This document shows, piece by piece, positions 44,469 through 53,666 of a DNA stretch of 64,000 nt. This DNA comes from Planctomycetota bacterium. GTDB lineage: Bacteria; Planctomycetota; Planctomycetia; Pirellulales; Pirellulaceae. The position numbers and the translations under genes were made by a program. A model generated the notes under the pieces. That model saw only the letters and a list, made by a program, of their open reading frames with translations, did no database searches and was not told the origin of the DNA. Within the stretch, counting starts at the first letter, position 1. Every line of letters starts with the position of its first letter. The stretch is taken from the NCBI GenBank assembly GCA_026692905.1, contig JAPLNL010000046.1, positions 1 through 64,000 on the forward strand, given 5' to 3'.

Positions 44469-45329
44469 ATGGAAAATGTCGGACCGTGGACTCAGCGCTG
44501 GGTCGTAGTCTGCGGCGGCACGTCTGGCCTTGGCCTTGAACTGGTCATTGCAGCAGCTCAACAACGAGCTAATCTTATCATCGTTGGACGGGACCCGACG
44601 CGACTTGAGAATGCCAAGGCTATGGCGTTGGAACAGGGAGCCAATTCCGCCACAACCTATTCCATTGATTTGGCGATGAAGAAATCCGATTCTTCGGCGA
44701 ACTCTCAATCAAGGGATGAAACGCAATTGCGATTATGGTTGGAAATGAACCAAGTCGACTTGTTGCTCAACGCCATTGGCAGATCAGACCGCGGGCCATT
44801 AGAGCAGTTGTCGGATACGGACCTTCACTCGATGCTCAACGACAATGTCCTTTGCACCTGGAACATGACTCGCATGACGCTCGCTTCTCTCAAAAGAGCT
44901 CGAGGAACCATTGTAAACATCGGATCGCTAGCGGGGCTTGTACCAGCGCCAGGAATGGGCGGCTACTCTGTTGCCAAAACGGCACTTACGGCCATGTCTC
45001 GCCAGTTGCGTGTCGAGCTCGCGGATGTCGGTGTCCATGTCATGCTGGTTTGCCCCGGGCCTATAGCGAGGCATGATAGTGGATCGCGTTACGATCAATT
45101 AGCAGTGCAGCGTGGACTAGCCGATGGTGCTTCAACCGCACCGGGAGGTGGCGTTAAACTCAAAGCCCTTGATCCTAAAATTTTATGTCGAAAAATCCTC
45201 CTTGCCGCGCATCGGCGAAAATACGAGTTGGTAACTCCAGTGAAGGCGTCCTTGTTGGCGGGAATAAGCAACCTGTGGCCGCGTCTGTCGGACTGGATAT
45301 TGAAAAAGTACATGCGAAAGCAATCGTAG
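44469..45329 (+). CDS. Short-chain dehydrogenase
   Basis: 286 residues. The SDR cofactor motif is CGGTSGLGLEL near residue 17 and the active site is YSVAK (YxxxK) near residue 168, followed by the classic VELADVGVHVMLVCPGPI. GAGG lies ahead of the ATG. The sequence resembles the DHRS7/retinol-dehydrogenase-like branch, with a C-terminal basic tail (SDWILKKYMRKQS). The substrate is not known. The cytidine deaminase gene starts about 120 bp downstream. Confidence 0.85.
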   Translation: MENVGPWTQRWVVVCGGTSGLGLELVIAAAQQRANLIIVGRDPTRLENAKAMALEQGANSATTYSIDLAMKKSDSSANSQSRDETQLRLWLEMNQVDLLLNAIGRSDRGPLEQLSDTDLHSMLNDNVLCTWNMTRMTLASLKRARGTIVNIGSLAGLVPAPGMGGYSVAKTALTAMSRQLRVELADVGVHVMLVCPGPIARHDSGSRYDQLAVQRGLADGASTAPGGGVKLKALDPKILCRKILLAAHRRKYELVTPVKASLLAGISNLWPRLSDWILKKYMRKQS

Positions 45330-45450
45330 CAAGCACATTCCATGTGCCGTCCGCCCCTGCTACTTTGAACGAATCTAGTAGAATCACATGCCGTCCTACA
45401 CTAGCCATGCACAAGCCCTTTTGACCTTTGCATCATACGAAGCTGAACCG

Positions 45451-45855
45451 ATGGAAAACACAAAACTGCTTGAACTTGTTGCTGCAGCTCAGAACGCAGC
45501 CCTTTCGGCTTACAATCCTTACAGCAAGTTTTCGGTCGGCTGTGCTTTGTTGTCCAAGAGTGGAAAAATCTACTGCGGCTGCAACATCGAAAACGCATCC
45601 TATTCTGTTACGATATGTGCCGAACGGGTCGCCGCGTCACAGGCCATCCTCCATAAAGATATGGATTGGGACGCGATCGTGGTTGTCTCCCCTGAAAGAG
45701 TGACTATGTGCGGTGTCTGCCGTCAATTCCTTCACGAGTTCGCGCCTGAGCTACGCGTTTGGAGCGGCTACTTAGACAACACAGATCTCGTGGGACCAGT
45801 ATTATTGCATGATATGCTCCCAGCAGCCATGACTCTAGCCCGCAAAAAAGAGTAA
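45451..45855 (+). CDS. cdd: Cytidine deaminase
   Basis: About 134 residues from the ATG at 45451; an upstream in-frame codon at 45388 would add 21. Motifs are FSVGCALLSKSGKIYCGCNI, the zinc-binding CAER (ICAERVAAS) and MCGVCRQFLHEF, giving three cysteines that hold the catalytic Zn in the tetrameric form. It deaminates cytidine and deoxycytidine to uridine for pyrimidine salvage. The Hsp70 homologue follows, about 130 bp downstream, on the same strand. Confidence 0.93.
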   Translation: MENTKLLELVAAAQNAALSAYNPYSKFSVGCALLSKSGKIYCGCNIENASYSVTICAERVAASQAILHKDMDWDAIVVVSPERVTMCGVCRQFLHEFAPELRVWSGYLDNTDLVGPVLLHDMLPAAMTLARKKE

Positions 45856-45904
45856 CAAGGCTTCCTGATCTATGACCATTCGAAGTACTGCGACGAAAAG
45901 TAGT

Positions 45905-45940
45905 ACTTGGCTACGGCACACGGAGTGTGCCCGCTACTTT
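45905..45940. repeat. Short palindrome GGCACAC-GGA-GTGTGCC
   Basis: GGCACAC at 45915-45921 and GTGTGCC at 45925-45931 form a perfect 7-bp hairpin. A run of related (A)ACTCACAACT units follows at 45950-45981. Confidence 0.6.
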
Positions 45941-45985
45941 GGCAACTTATAACTCACAACTCACAACTGACAACCGACAACTCCT

Positions 45986-48900
45986 GTGCCCGAAGCCACA
46001 TCAGAACCTCTATCGCAACTCGATGCCGCGTTTGAACGACGCGTAAGCCGTTACGTTGTTGGAATCGATCTCGGAACAACCAACTGCGCAGTTGCGTTCA
46101 TGGATACCCAACGAAGTGAGCCGACGTTGGAGATCTTTCGCATCGAGCAAATGGTTGATTTTCAGACCAGTCAGTTTTCGGACACTCTTCCATCGTTTCA
46201 CTACGAGTTAACGGCGGCCGAATCCTCGCAGATCCACTCGCGATTTCAGTTTTCCGAAGGTTCGCATTTGAGTGTCGTCGGAGTTTTTGCTAGGCAGCGA
46301 GGCGTCCAAATGCCTGGTCGAAGTATCGCGTCGGCTAAGAGTTGGCTTTGCCATACGCTGGTCGATCGAACTTCGGAATTGCTCCCTTGGAGCGCGGACG
46401 ACGGAGTTCAATTGCTTTCGCCCGTCCAGGCGAGTCGCCGTTATCTTGAACACATTCGTCGGATGTGGGATCGCGACCACCCCGCCGAGCCGCTTGAGCA
46501 ACAGGATGTTATCGTTACGCTTCCAGCGTCCTTTGATGAGGTCGCTAGGCGACTGACCATCCAAGCGGCAACCGAAGCTGGATTGCCCAATGTGATCTTG
46601 ATCGAAGAACCGCAAGCCGCTTTCTATGCTTGGCTGCATCGCAATCAGGACACATGGACTCAAACGATGCGTCCTGGTCAGAGCATTCTCGTTTGCGACA
46701 TCGGTGGCGGCACAACGGACTTTACGCTGATCCGTGTCGTTGAAACGAAACCGACCGTTTCGGCAGTAGACTCACTTGATTCAAACAAAGCCAAGCAAAC
46801 CGCTTCGGCTGACACCGCAGTCGCAGTGGACCTGAGCCAAGCGGTCGGCGAAACGCTGCAAGCGACCTTTGGATTGCATCGCGTTGCGGTGGGTGAGCAT
46901 TTAATGCTTGGGGGTGACAATCTTGATTTGGCTCTCGCGAGGTCACTGGAGCAGCAGTTGCTTGCCGACTCGCCCGGACAAGATCGATTGCGTCCGCGGC
47001 AATGGGACGCGCTCAAGGCTCAATGCCGAGCGGCCAAAGAGTCGTTGCTCGGTCCTGAGCCACCAAGCACCTACAAAATGGCGTTGCCCGGCAGCGGCTC
47101 GAAGCTGATCGAGAACACCAAGACCCTCTCGATCGATTTGGCATGGGCTAAAGAGCTTTTGGTCGATGGTTTTTTTGGACGCGTGACCATCCACGATCGG
47201 CCTGACAAAGCGGGTGAAGGTTTTCAAGAGTTCGGACTACCGTATGCCGCGGATCCGAATGTGAACAAGCACTTGGCTGCCTTCTTATGGGAACATCGAT
47301 GGGCGGGCCGGGACGAAGAGACTCGAGAACAACTGAGCGAATTACAAGCGGCACGCCCTGACTGGGTACTGTTCAACGGTGGCGTTCTTGAGTCGACACA
47401 AATCCAAAAAGCGATCCTTGATCAAATTGCGGATTGGTTTCAAGCTGACGATAAATGGCAACCTGGGATTCTCGAAGGGAATCGTTTGGACTTGGCGGTA
47501 GCTCAGGGGGCTGCTTACTTCGGTCAAGTTCGACGAGGCCAAGGTGTGCGCATTGATGCAAGGCTTGCGCGAGCCTATTATCTGCTCGTCGAACAATCAC
47601 CGGCCAAGGCCATGTGTGTGATGCCAGCCAATGCAATGCCACTGGATCGCTTTCGAATCGATGAGCACCCGTTTCACTTGATGATTGGCCAGCCAGTGCA
47701 GTTTCCGTTGTTTCATAGCAGCACGAATCTGATTCATGCTATTGGTCAGATTGTTTCAGTGGACGCTGAGACGATGACTGCGATGCCTCCGATTCGGACC
47801 GTTTTGGAAATGGGAAATCGAAAGCAACAGCAGCTGGTGCCGGTCGTTCTCGAATCGGAACTGAGCGAGATCGGCACTTTAGCTATGAACTTGGTCATTG
47901 CTCAACAAGGCGAAGCTGAACCTGCGACGTCGTCACGCGATGTTGACGCGAGTTGGAAATTGGAGTTTGACGTTCGCATGTCGACGCCCCAAATTGCCGG
48001 CAATGGTTCGCAGCAATCGGCCTTGATCGAAACGGCTCAGTCGTCGGTCGTTCAGTCTGCCATGGAGGCAATGGAAAGTGTTTTTGGAGATGTTCCGACC
48101 ATTTCGCCGCGACAAGGAATTGCTTATCTGAACGAAAAGATTGGCGTATCAAGGAGAGATTGGAGCCCATCGCTTTTGCGAGAGATGTGGCGATTTCTGA
48201 TGGGCCATCAAGCGTATCGCAAATTTTCCGCGGAACACGAATCGCGTTGGCTCAATCTGGTCGGATGGTGCTTGCGGCCAGGTTTCGGGTTGGCTGCGGA
48301 TGATTGGCGAGTCAATACCACATGGCGTGGAGTTCATAACAAGCTGCTGCACCGATCCGCAGCGAATGCATCGGAAACGATCGTTTTGTGGCGGCGCATT
48401 GCGGGCGGTTTCACCCCTGGGCAACAGCGAGCCTTGTTTCAGGACTGCTGGCCGAGAGTGCGTCCCATGTTGGCGGGAGGCTCGCAATCGCAAGCAACGA
48501 ATACCAACGTAACGATCGAGCTAATGCGACTAGTGGGTTCGTTAGAGTGGTTGTCCTCGGAAGAGAAGTCGACCGTCGCAGAGCAGATTATTCAATCGTT
48601 TGATCGAAAGAAGCTCGAGCCTGTTCATGGACCGTTGCTGTGGACGCTTGGCCGATTGGGTAGTCGAACGCCTGTTTACGCAACGCTTCAGCAGGTGGTT
48701 AGCGCTTCGCGTGTCCAAGCGTGGGTCGAGAAGTTGCTGAAGCTGGAGCCCGAGTGGATTGCGAAGAACTCAGGCATGTTCTCGTTGTGTCTGATGCAAT
48801 TGACACGCCGCACGGACGATCGCTATCGCGATGTAGCGATGGCACTGCGAGATCGGGTTGCCGCCAAACTGACTGAGCTAGGGGCACCGAAGCTGCATAT

Positions 48901-48994
48901 CGATTTGGTGTTGCAGGGAGGTGGTCTCGATCAAGAGAGCGAAGATTCGATCGTTGGCGAATCACTGCCGCTTGGATTTCGACTTTCGCTTTGA
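45986..48994 (+). CDS. Long Hsp70-family chaperone
   Basis: 1002 residues, well above the 640 of DnaK. It starts at a GTG. The ATPase domain has RYVVGIDLGTTNCAVAF (phosphate 1, about residue 24), VCDIGGGTTDFTLI (phosphate 2, about 236) and the linker EAGLPNVILIEEPQAAFYAW. A long insert lies in the middle (about 250-310), and after the nucleotide-binding domain comes a C-terminal half of about 350 residues, largely helical, matching the bacterial Hsp70 C-terminal DUF3731-type extension rather than a DnaK substrate domain. The client is unknown; it may act as a cytoplasmic chaperone. Confidence 0.9.
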   Translation: MPEATSEPLSQLDAAFERRVSRYVVGIDLGTTNCAVAFMDTQRSEPTLEIFRIEQMVDFQTSQFSDTLPSFHYELTAAESSQIHSRFQFSEGSHLSVVGVFARQRGVQMPGRSIASAKSWLCHTLVDRTSELLPWSADDGVQLLSPVQASRRYLEHIRRMWDRDHPAEPLEQQDVIVTLPASFDEVARRLTIQAATEAGLPNVILIEEPQAAFYAWLHRNQDTWTQTMRPGQSILVCDIGGGTTDFTLIRVVETKPTVSAVDSLDSNKAKQTASADTAVAVDLSQAVGETLQATFGLHRVAVGEHLMLGGDNLDLALARSLEQQLLADSPGQDRLRPRQWDALKAQCRAAKESLLGPEPPSTYKMALPGSGSKLIENTKTLSIDLAWAKELLVDGFFGRVTIHDRPDKAGEGFQEFGLPYAADPNVNKHLAAFLWEHRWAGRDEETREQLSELQAARPDWVLFNGGVLESTQIQKAILDQIADWFQADDKWQPGILEGNRLDLAVAQGAAYFGQVRRGQGVRIDARLARAYYLLVEQSPAKAMCVMPANAMPLDRFRIDEHPFHLMIGQPVQFPLFHSSTNLIHAIGQIVSVDAETMTAMPPIRTVLEMGNRKQQQLVPVVLESELSEIGTLAMNLVIAQQGEAEPATSSRDVDASWKLEFDVRMSTPQIAGNGSQQSALIETAQSSVVQSAMEAMESVFGDVPTISPRQGIAYLNEKIGVSRRDWSPSLLREMWRFLMGHQAYRKFSAEHESRWLNLVGWCLRPGFGLAADDWRVNTTWRGVHNKLLHRSAANASETIVLWRRIAGGFTPGQQRALFQDCWPRVRPMLAGGSQSQATNTNVTIELMRLVGSLEWLSSEEKSTVAEQIIQSFDRKKLEPVHGPLLWTLGRLGSRTPVYATLQQVVSASRVQAWVEKLLKLEPEWIAKNSGMFSLCLMQLTRRTDDRYRDVAMALRDRVAAKLTELGAPKLHIDLVLQGGGLDQESEDSIVGESLPLGFRLSL

Positions 48995-49041
48995 TTTGGG
49001 GCGTCGCCGCTCGCCTTAGGCGAGCAGCAACAAGAAAACCA

Positions 49042-49101
49042 TAGCACGACGCGCGAGCTAGTGAATTGGATAGTTCATTCACTAGCTTGCGCGTCGTGCT
49101 A
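49042..49101. repeat. Palindromic copy of the TAGCACGACGCGC repeat
   Basis: TAGCACGACGCGCGAGCTAG followed by TGAAT (49042-49066) and its inverse at 49077-49101, differing at one base, with a 10-nt loop. It is the same sequence as the 27-bp unit at 29334. Confidence 0.9.
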
Positions 49102-49182
49102 GGTATACTGCCCCCGCCTCTTGCCTTAAAACAATTCGACGTCAAAATCGTCGGAGGAGCTTGTGGCAGTGCTCGCGTCTTG

Positions 49183-50052
49183 CTAATTCGCTTTCGGTTT
49201 TTCAGCCGGTTTTTCGCCGTCTGAAAGCTTCGGCGTTGATCGTTCCACGAAGGCTCGCGGCTTCATGTTTCCGACTGGTTGCTTGCTCACTTCCTGCAAA
49301 AAACGCTCGATTTCGAGATGTGTTTCGTAGGGGGCACTCACCACTAACATGGAGCCGACGGTTCTCATGGCAGATGTTCCGCCCGCATCGATCCAACTGT
49401 CAGGTGCAATCATGTTTTGGACACCTGACAAAAGGTCCGTGATCAAACTGTTATCGGGCAGAAAGGAACTCAAGTCATAGAATCGCATTTCGTTTGCGCT
49501 GATCTTCTTGGACGTGATAACAACGGCTTCCAAGTGGATCCGATACGTAAGTTGGAGAGGCTCGAGGACTTGGACCAGAATGTCCCGGACCCTCGCATCC
49601 GATCGTTTGAAAGTGATGGGCTCGTCAGGCGTTATGTTTTCCTCTTCGAGTGCCTTGTCATCGATGATAACGGGAATGTCTAAGTGGTCGGCAATGAACT
49701 CCATAACAGCAGAAAGTGGAGCAGCATTTTCCTCGATGTCCATTCGGTCGTTTAGCTTGGATCGAAGAGCATCCTCTCTTTCGTTAGTGGTCTCTTTTGA
49801 TGCAAGCCACGATGGTGGTGGTCCCGCCGGCTTCTCCCACGGGATCACAATCTCCTTAGGCATGCTTCCGCTTGGTGCCCCACTACCCATTCCCATACCG
49901 CCTGCCATCATCGCTATGCCGCCGCCGGCTATGCCCATTGCACCTCCACCTTGTTGGTTACCCAATGCCGAGAGAAAGCCAACCGTGGCAATTGCACCAA
50001 GAACGAGAATGCCGCCTGCGAGACCAGTAATGGAACGAGAGAATGGTTTCAT
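49183..50052 (-). CDS. Secreted STN-like protein (paralogue B)
   Basis: 289 residues. Its N-terminus is a signal peptide or anchor (GLAGGILVLGAIATVGFLSA) followed by a Gly/Met-rich linker. The body has the same motifs in the same order as paralogue A at 13231-13989: WEKPAGPPPSWL, IADHLDIPVIIDDKALEEEN, RVRDILVQVLEPLQLTYRI, VGSMLVVSAPYETHLEIERF and a C-terminal SKQPVGNMKPRAF. No secretin membrane domain follows. The shared fold suggests a conserved planctomycete envelope protein rather than a secretin remnant. A palindrome lies about 45 bp upstream of the start. Confidence 0.85.
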   Translation of the reverse strand: MKPFSRSITGLAGGILVLGAIATVGFLSALGNQQGGGAMGIAGGGIAMMAGGMGMGSGAPSGSMPKEIVIPWEKPAGPPPSWLASKETTNEREDALRSKLNDRMDIEENAAPLSAVMEFIADHLDIPVIIDDKALEEENITPDEPITFKRSDARVRDILVQVLEPLQLTYRIHLEAVVITSKKISANEMRFYDLSSFLPDNSLITDLLSGVQNMIAPDSWIDAGGTSAMRTVGSMLVVSAPYETHLEIERFLQEVSKQPVGNMKPRAFVERSTPKLSDGEKPAEKPKAN

Positions 50053-50096
50053 GATCAGCTCACGTTGGAAAAGGTTTTAGGCGTTGGGCAAGTATC

Positions 50097-50118
50097 GAAT
50101 TCATCAAAAGATGAATTC
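50097..50118 (-). promoter_or_regulatory. Palindrome upstream of STN-like gene
   Basis: GAATTCATC at 50097-50105, an AAAA loop, then GATGAATTC at 50110-50118; it sits about 45 bp ahead of the minus-strand start at 50052 and could be an operator or a 5' leader hairpin. Directly after it comes a second GATG-containing half unit. Role inferred from position only. Confidence 0.4.
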
Positions 50119-50300
50119 GGGTCCATCAAGAGATGAAGCAGAAAATTTGAGATAAGAGTTTTACGTCGAGTCACATTGTCACTAAATCGCGGCGCAATAG
50201 CTAGTATGCAAGGAGGAATTGTTAGCGATGGACGAAATGAATAAGTTAGAAAGCAAAATGCAGAGCAGTGAGAAGGGGAAGCCCGGAGGCCGAATGGGCT

Positions 50301-50349
50301 AGCCCGGAGGGCGACATATGAATAGCAAAATGTGTCGCCCTTCCGGGCT
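50301..50349. repeat. Inverted repeat, GCCCGGAGGGCGACA family
   Basis: AGCCCGGAGGGCGACA at 50301-50316 pairs with TGTCGCCCTTCCGGGCT at 50333-50349, with a one-base bulge. A related inverted pair is at 19269-19319; an extra half unit precedes at 50279-50300. Confidence 0.75.
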
Positions 50350-50602
50350 TGAAACGCATAGGCACATGATTCAGGAACATGCAAACACAATGGTTAAGGC
50401 ACCAAGGTATCTAAGTCACCGCCAGTAGCACGCCAAGCATTTGCGACGTAGGCGGGGCAAGCCCGCCCGTCGCTCCCTCGCTGCCGAATTTCATCAAAAA
50501 GTCATGTACTTAGGATCGTTTTCGGCTTTCTCTGAGTGCTTGCTCTCTGCGATAATGGGGACCGTCACAACTTTCACTAAGCCTATTTTTCGCAAAGATC
50601 TC

Positions 50603-52588
50603 ATGATAATCCACGAATGGTTTCGATCGCTTGGCTCTTTCCTTGTTCTTGGGGCGACCCTGTCCTTTGGCGCCCTAAATGGATTTGCCGATACGCCAGA
50701 TTCTGCATCTTCCGCCATACCCTCGATCGGATCGAAACTCGATGGCTTCGCTTTGATCGACTACCAAGGCAAACAATGGAAACAGGAAGAGTTCCAGTCC
50801 AAAAAAGCCATCGTGTTTGCCTTCGTTGGAACACAATGCCCTCTTGCTAAATTGTATTCCGCGAAATTGGTCGAGCTGGAAAAGCAATATCGCGACCAAG
50901 GGATCGCATTCGTCGCCGTCGATTCCAATGTACAGGATAGTTTGGCCGAAATGGCCGCTCATGCTCGCAAGTTTGGTTTCGAGTTTCCCTTTGTCAAAGA
51001 TCCTGCTCAAGAGCTTGCGAATCGAACAGGGGTTACGCGTACACCCGAAGTCTGCGTGATCGACGCAGAAAGCAAAATCCGTTATCGCGGTCGGGTCGAT
51101 GACCAGTACGGAATCGGATATTCCAAAGACAAAGTGTCGAGCAAAGAACTGGTCGCTGCGCTCGAATCGATTCTCAAAAACGAAGAAGTCGCAACCACCA
51201 CGACGGTTGCGTCAGGTTGCTTGATCGGACGCGGTCCCCGCGATTTAGAAAAAACGGATACCGTTGTGACTTATGCGGACCAAGTCAGTCGGATATTGCA
51301 GGAACGTTGCGTCAGTTGCCATCGGCCAGGCGAAATCGGCCCGATGGATTTGGGAAATTACGAAGATGCTTCTGCTTGGGCTGACATGATCGTCGAAGTC
51401 GTGAACGAAGGGCGCATGCCCCCGTGGCATGCAAGCGAATCGCACGGAGTCTTTAAGAACGACCGACGCATGCCATCCGAAGAGATCGAAACGATCAAGA
51501 GCTGGGCGCGAGCTGGAGCCATACGTGGCGATGCGAGCAACGAACCGGCACCACTGAAGTACGTCGCGGGTTGGCAATTGTCTCGTGAACCCGATTTGGT
51601 TGTCCCCATGGGAGAAAAACCATACGACGTTCCAGCCTCAGGAGAGGTTCGATATCAGTACTTCGTCGCAGATCCAAAGTTAACTCAAGACACCTGGGTC
51701 AATGGAATGGAAATTGTTCCCGGCAATAGCGCTGTGGTTCACCATATCCTTGTGTTTATTCGAGAGAAAGGGACCAAGAAACGAGGTTTGGATGGTGAAA
51801 GAGGTTTCTTAGCGGGTTACGTACCTGGTACACGCGTAGAGTGGATGCCAGCGGGAATGGCTAAGCGTATTCCGGCCAATAGTGAACTCGTGTTTCAAAT
51901 TCACTACACTCCAAACGGAACGGCGCAATCGGATTTGAGTAAGGTTGGGTTCTGGTTTGCCGATGCAAGTTCGATCACACACGAAGTGCAAACCACCAGT
52001 ACTGTGCAAACAAATTTCCGCATCCCGCCTCGCGACGGTAATTACAAGACTACGGCAATGCAGCCAGAGGAGCTACCAAACTGCGACTTGCTATCGATGA
52101 GCCCCCATATGCACGTTCGCGGCAAATCGTTTCGCTACACGGCGGTCCTTCCGGGCGGGGAACGTGAAGTGCTGCTGGATGTTCCCAAGTATGATTTCAA
52201 TTGGCAGACCGAGTATCGCTTGGCCAAACAGAAACCGCTTCCGGCCGGTACGCGGATCTTTTGCGAAGCCGCTTTTGATAACTCAGTGAACAACCTCAAC
52301 AATCCGAATCCAAACGCCTGGGTTCAATGGGGAGATCAGACTTACGAAGAGATGATGATTGGTTACTTCCATATCTCAGTTCCAATCGATGCAAAACTTG
52401 GCCGAGCTCAAGAAGTGAAGAAAGCAAAGCTCGCCGCGCCCACTCCCGCACAAATATTCGCGATGCTAGACACGGACAACGATGACAAGCTGTTGAGGGG
52501 AGAAGTGCCGAAACAGCTATTGCCAACGTTTGACAGGCTTGACAAGAACAAGGATGGTGTCTTGGAGAAAGCTGAGTTACCGAAGTAA
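50603..52588 (+). CDS. Redoxin / cytochrome c / copper monooxygenase-like / EF-hand fusion
   Basis: About 661 residues from the ATG at 50603, where a signal peptide begins (SFLVLGATLSFGALNGFAD); an open frame reaches upstream to 50441 but is not convincing. From N to C: a redoxin (TlpA/AhpC-like) domain, residues about 40-190, with a single Cys in FVGTQCPLAKLY; a heme-c motif CVSCHRPGEIGP, about 236; a copper type II monooxygenase-like (PHM-like) domain about 330-600; and two EF-hands DTDNDDKLLRGE and DKNKDGVLEKAE near the end. Copper ligands are HH in AVVHHILVF (about 380/381), H in QIHYTPN (about 434), HxH in PHMHVRG (about 502/504) and Met in YEEMMIGYF. Periplasmic. Overall reaction unknown; hydroxylation coupled to electron transfer is inferred. 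Confidence 0.88.
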   Translation: MIIHEWFRSLGSFLVLGATLSFGALNGFADTPDSASSAIPSIGSKLDGFALIDYQGKQWKQEEFQSKKAIVFAFVGTQCPLAKLYSAKLVELEKQYRDQGIAFVAVDSNVQDSLAEMAAHARKFGFEFPFVKDPAQELANRTGVTRTPEVCVIDAESKIRYRGRVDDQYGIGYSKDKVSSKELVAALESILKNEEVATTTTVASGCLIGRGPRDLEKTDTVVTYADQVSRILQERCVSCHRPGEIGPMDLGNYEDASAWADMIVEVVNEGRMPPWHASESHGVFKNDRRMPSEEIETIKSWARAGAIRGDASNEPAPLKYVAGWQLSREPDLVVPMGEKPYDVPASGEVRYQYFVADPKLTQDTWVNGMEIVPGNSAVVHHILVFIREKGTKKRGLDGERGFLAGYVPGTRVEWMPAGMAKRIPANSELVFQIHYTPNGTAQSDLSKVGFWFADASSITHEVQTTSTVQTNFRIPPRDGNYKTTAMQPEELPNCDLLSMSPHMHVRGKSFRYTAVLPGGEREVLLDVPKYDFNWQTEYRLAKQKPLPAGTRIFCEAAFDNSVNNLNNPNPNAWVQWGDQTYEEMMIGYFHISVPIDAKLGRAQEVKKAKLAAPTPAQIFAMLDTDNDDKLLRGEVPKQLLPTFDRLDKNKDGVLEKAELPK

Positions 52589-52735
52589 GCTTTAGGTTGT
52601 AAGTTGTGAGCTTGAAGACTACGAATGGCACACCGTGCAGGCCAGTTGGCAGTCTCAATTTCGTTTCGGAATTGCTCGCCCTCCCAAATCCCCCAGCGTT
52701 TTGTTGGGTTCCAGTCAATACGTCCTGTTCGCAAA

Positions 52736-53647
52736 CTACTTGCCGGTTGACTTAACAGGTTTTTGCGTCCTCGGTGTTTGCATCGCGGTCAATTGAGTTT
52801 CATCGACATCATTTGCAGCACCTGCCTCTGGGATTTCTATCCCTGCGGTCCAGAGGACACCATTGACGACGAGTTGCCTCATTCCCGGGAGCGACCAAGC
52901 TGAATGAGCATCCAGGCCAGTGAACGAGAATGAACGGCCACCCATGGGACGCTCGTAGGACCACGCAACGATATCCTTGTCCAATCCGGCCCTGCTGCCT
53001 GCGTATTCTTTTCCGGACCAAACCAGGGGCGTTACTCCTTTCATACCATCGACGAATCGAATCGCGTTGAGCCAACCGTCATTGATTTTCCATGGAGTTA
53101 CCCCGCGAGTGATCGGGTGCTTCGGGAAGTCCACGTGGTTGCTATCCCAATGTCCACGACCCGAATGGCTCTTTTCATAAACACCTCCGAGCCAGCCTTT
53201 GGCTTGTTCGGCGGCAGAATCAGGGAAGTCGATAGCTTGGTGGATCATTACGATGCCAACACCCGAGTCGACGAGCGATTGAAGCCTGGTCATGCGCGAG
53301 GGCTTTTCGAGGAAAGCTTGTTTGCCGCCGCCATCGGTATAGAAAACAATCGACTTGGCATTGTCGAATACTGTGTCGTCAGCGGGCCAGCCCTCTGACA
53401 CTTTCAGGGTATCCACGTTTTTGGTTTGTCGAAGCAAAACATCCAGGCAATCGCAGCCTGCTAGGTAATCATGGTGGCCAACGACATCAACCAAGGCCGT
53501 TTCGCCTGCGACAAGCACGATTTTGGTTTTTTTTAACGCTAAATCGCCATGGGCTGTATCGGATTGGGCATGAGCCTGACCAATCCATTGGACGATTCCG
53601 ACCAGTGTCAAAGTGAAAAGATGAGAGAGAGATCTTATCGCTGACAT
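52736..53647 (-). CDS. Secreted ThuA-like protein
   Basis: 303 residues with a signal peptide (HLFTLTLVGIVQWIGQAHAQ). The ThuA fold is visible: KIVLVAGETALVDVVGHHDY and DCLDVLLRQTKNVDTLKVSE near the start, DTVFDNAKSIVFYTDGGGKQ, GVGIVMIHQAIDFPDSAAEQ and the final PMGGRSFSFTGLDAHSAWSL. ThuA-domain proteins have a class I glutamine amidotransferase-like fold and are frequent in planctomycetes next to sugar-oxidation genes; their reactions are mostly undefined. It lies three kilobases from the redoxin fusion and beside fabI, without a clear operon link. Confidence 0.88.
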   Translation of the reverse strand: MSAIRSLSHLFTLTLVGIVQWIGQAHAQSDTAHGDLALKKTKIVLVAGETALVDVVGHHDYLAGCDCLDVLLRQTKNVDTLKVSEGWPADDTVFDNAKSIVFYTDGGGKQAFLEKPSRMTRLQSLVDSGVGIVMIHQAIDFPDSAAEQAKGWLGGVYEKSHSGRGHWDSNHVDFPKHPITRGVTPWKINDGWLNAIRFVDGMKGVTPLVWSGKEYAGSRAGLDKDIVAWSYERPMGGRSFSFTGLDAHSAWSLPGMRQLVVNGVLWTAGIEIPEAGAANDVDETQLTAMQTPRTQKPVKSTGK

Positions 53648-53666
53648 CGTGCTTTTCTTTCGGTTC

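Larger units (their letters stand above)
50053..50602. other. Intergenic region with repeats
   Basis: 550 bp between divergent genes. It contains the GAATTCATC palindrome (50097-50118), a GCCCGGAGGGCGACA palindrome (50301-50349) and a small GGCGGG/CCCGCC hairpin at 50451-50467. A frame running in from 50441 without a good ribosome binding site is not counted as coding. Confidence 0.6.

Noticed and set aside
48699-49145. Minus-strand frame at the end of the Hsp70 gene
   Set aside because: It covers a repeat element and the antisense of a conserved gene; no independent evidence.
50441-50602. Extension of the redoxin fusion upstream to 50441
   Set aside because: The extension is basic and low complexity, has no ribosome binding site and precedes a better signal peptide at 50603.
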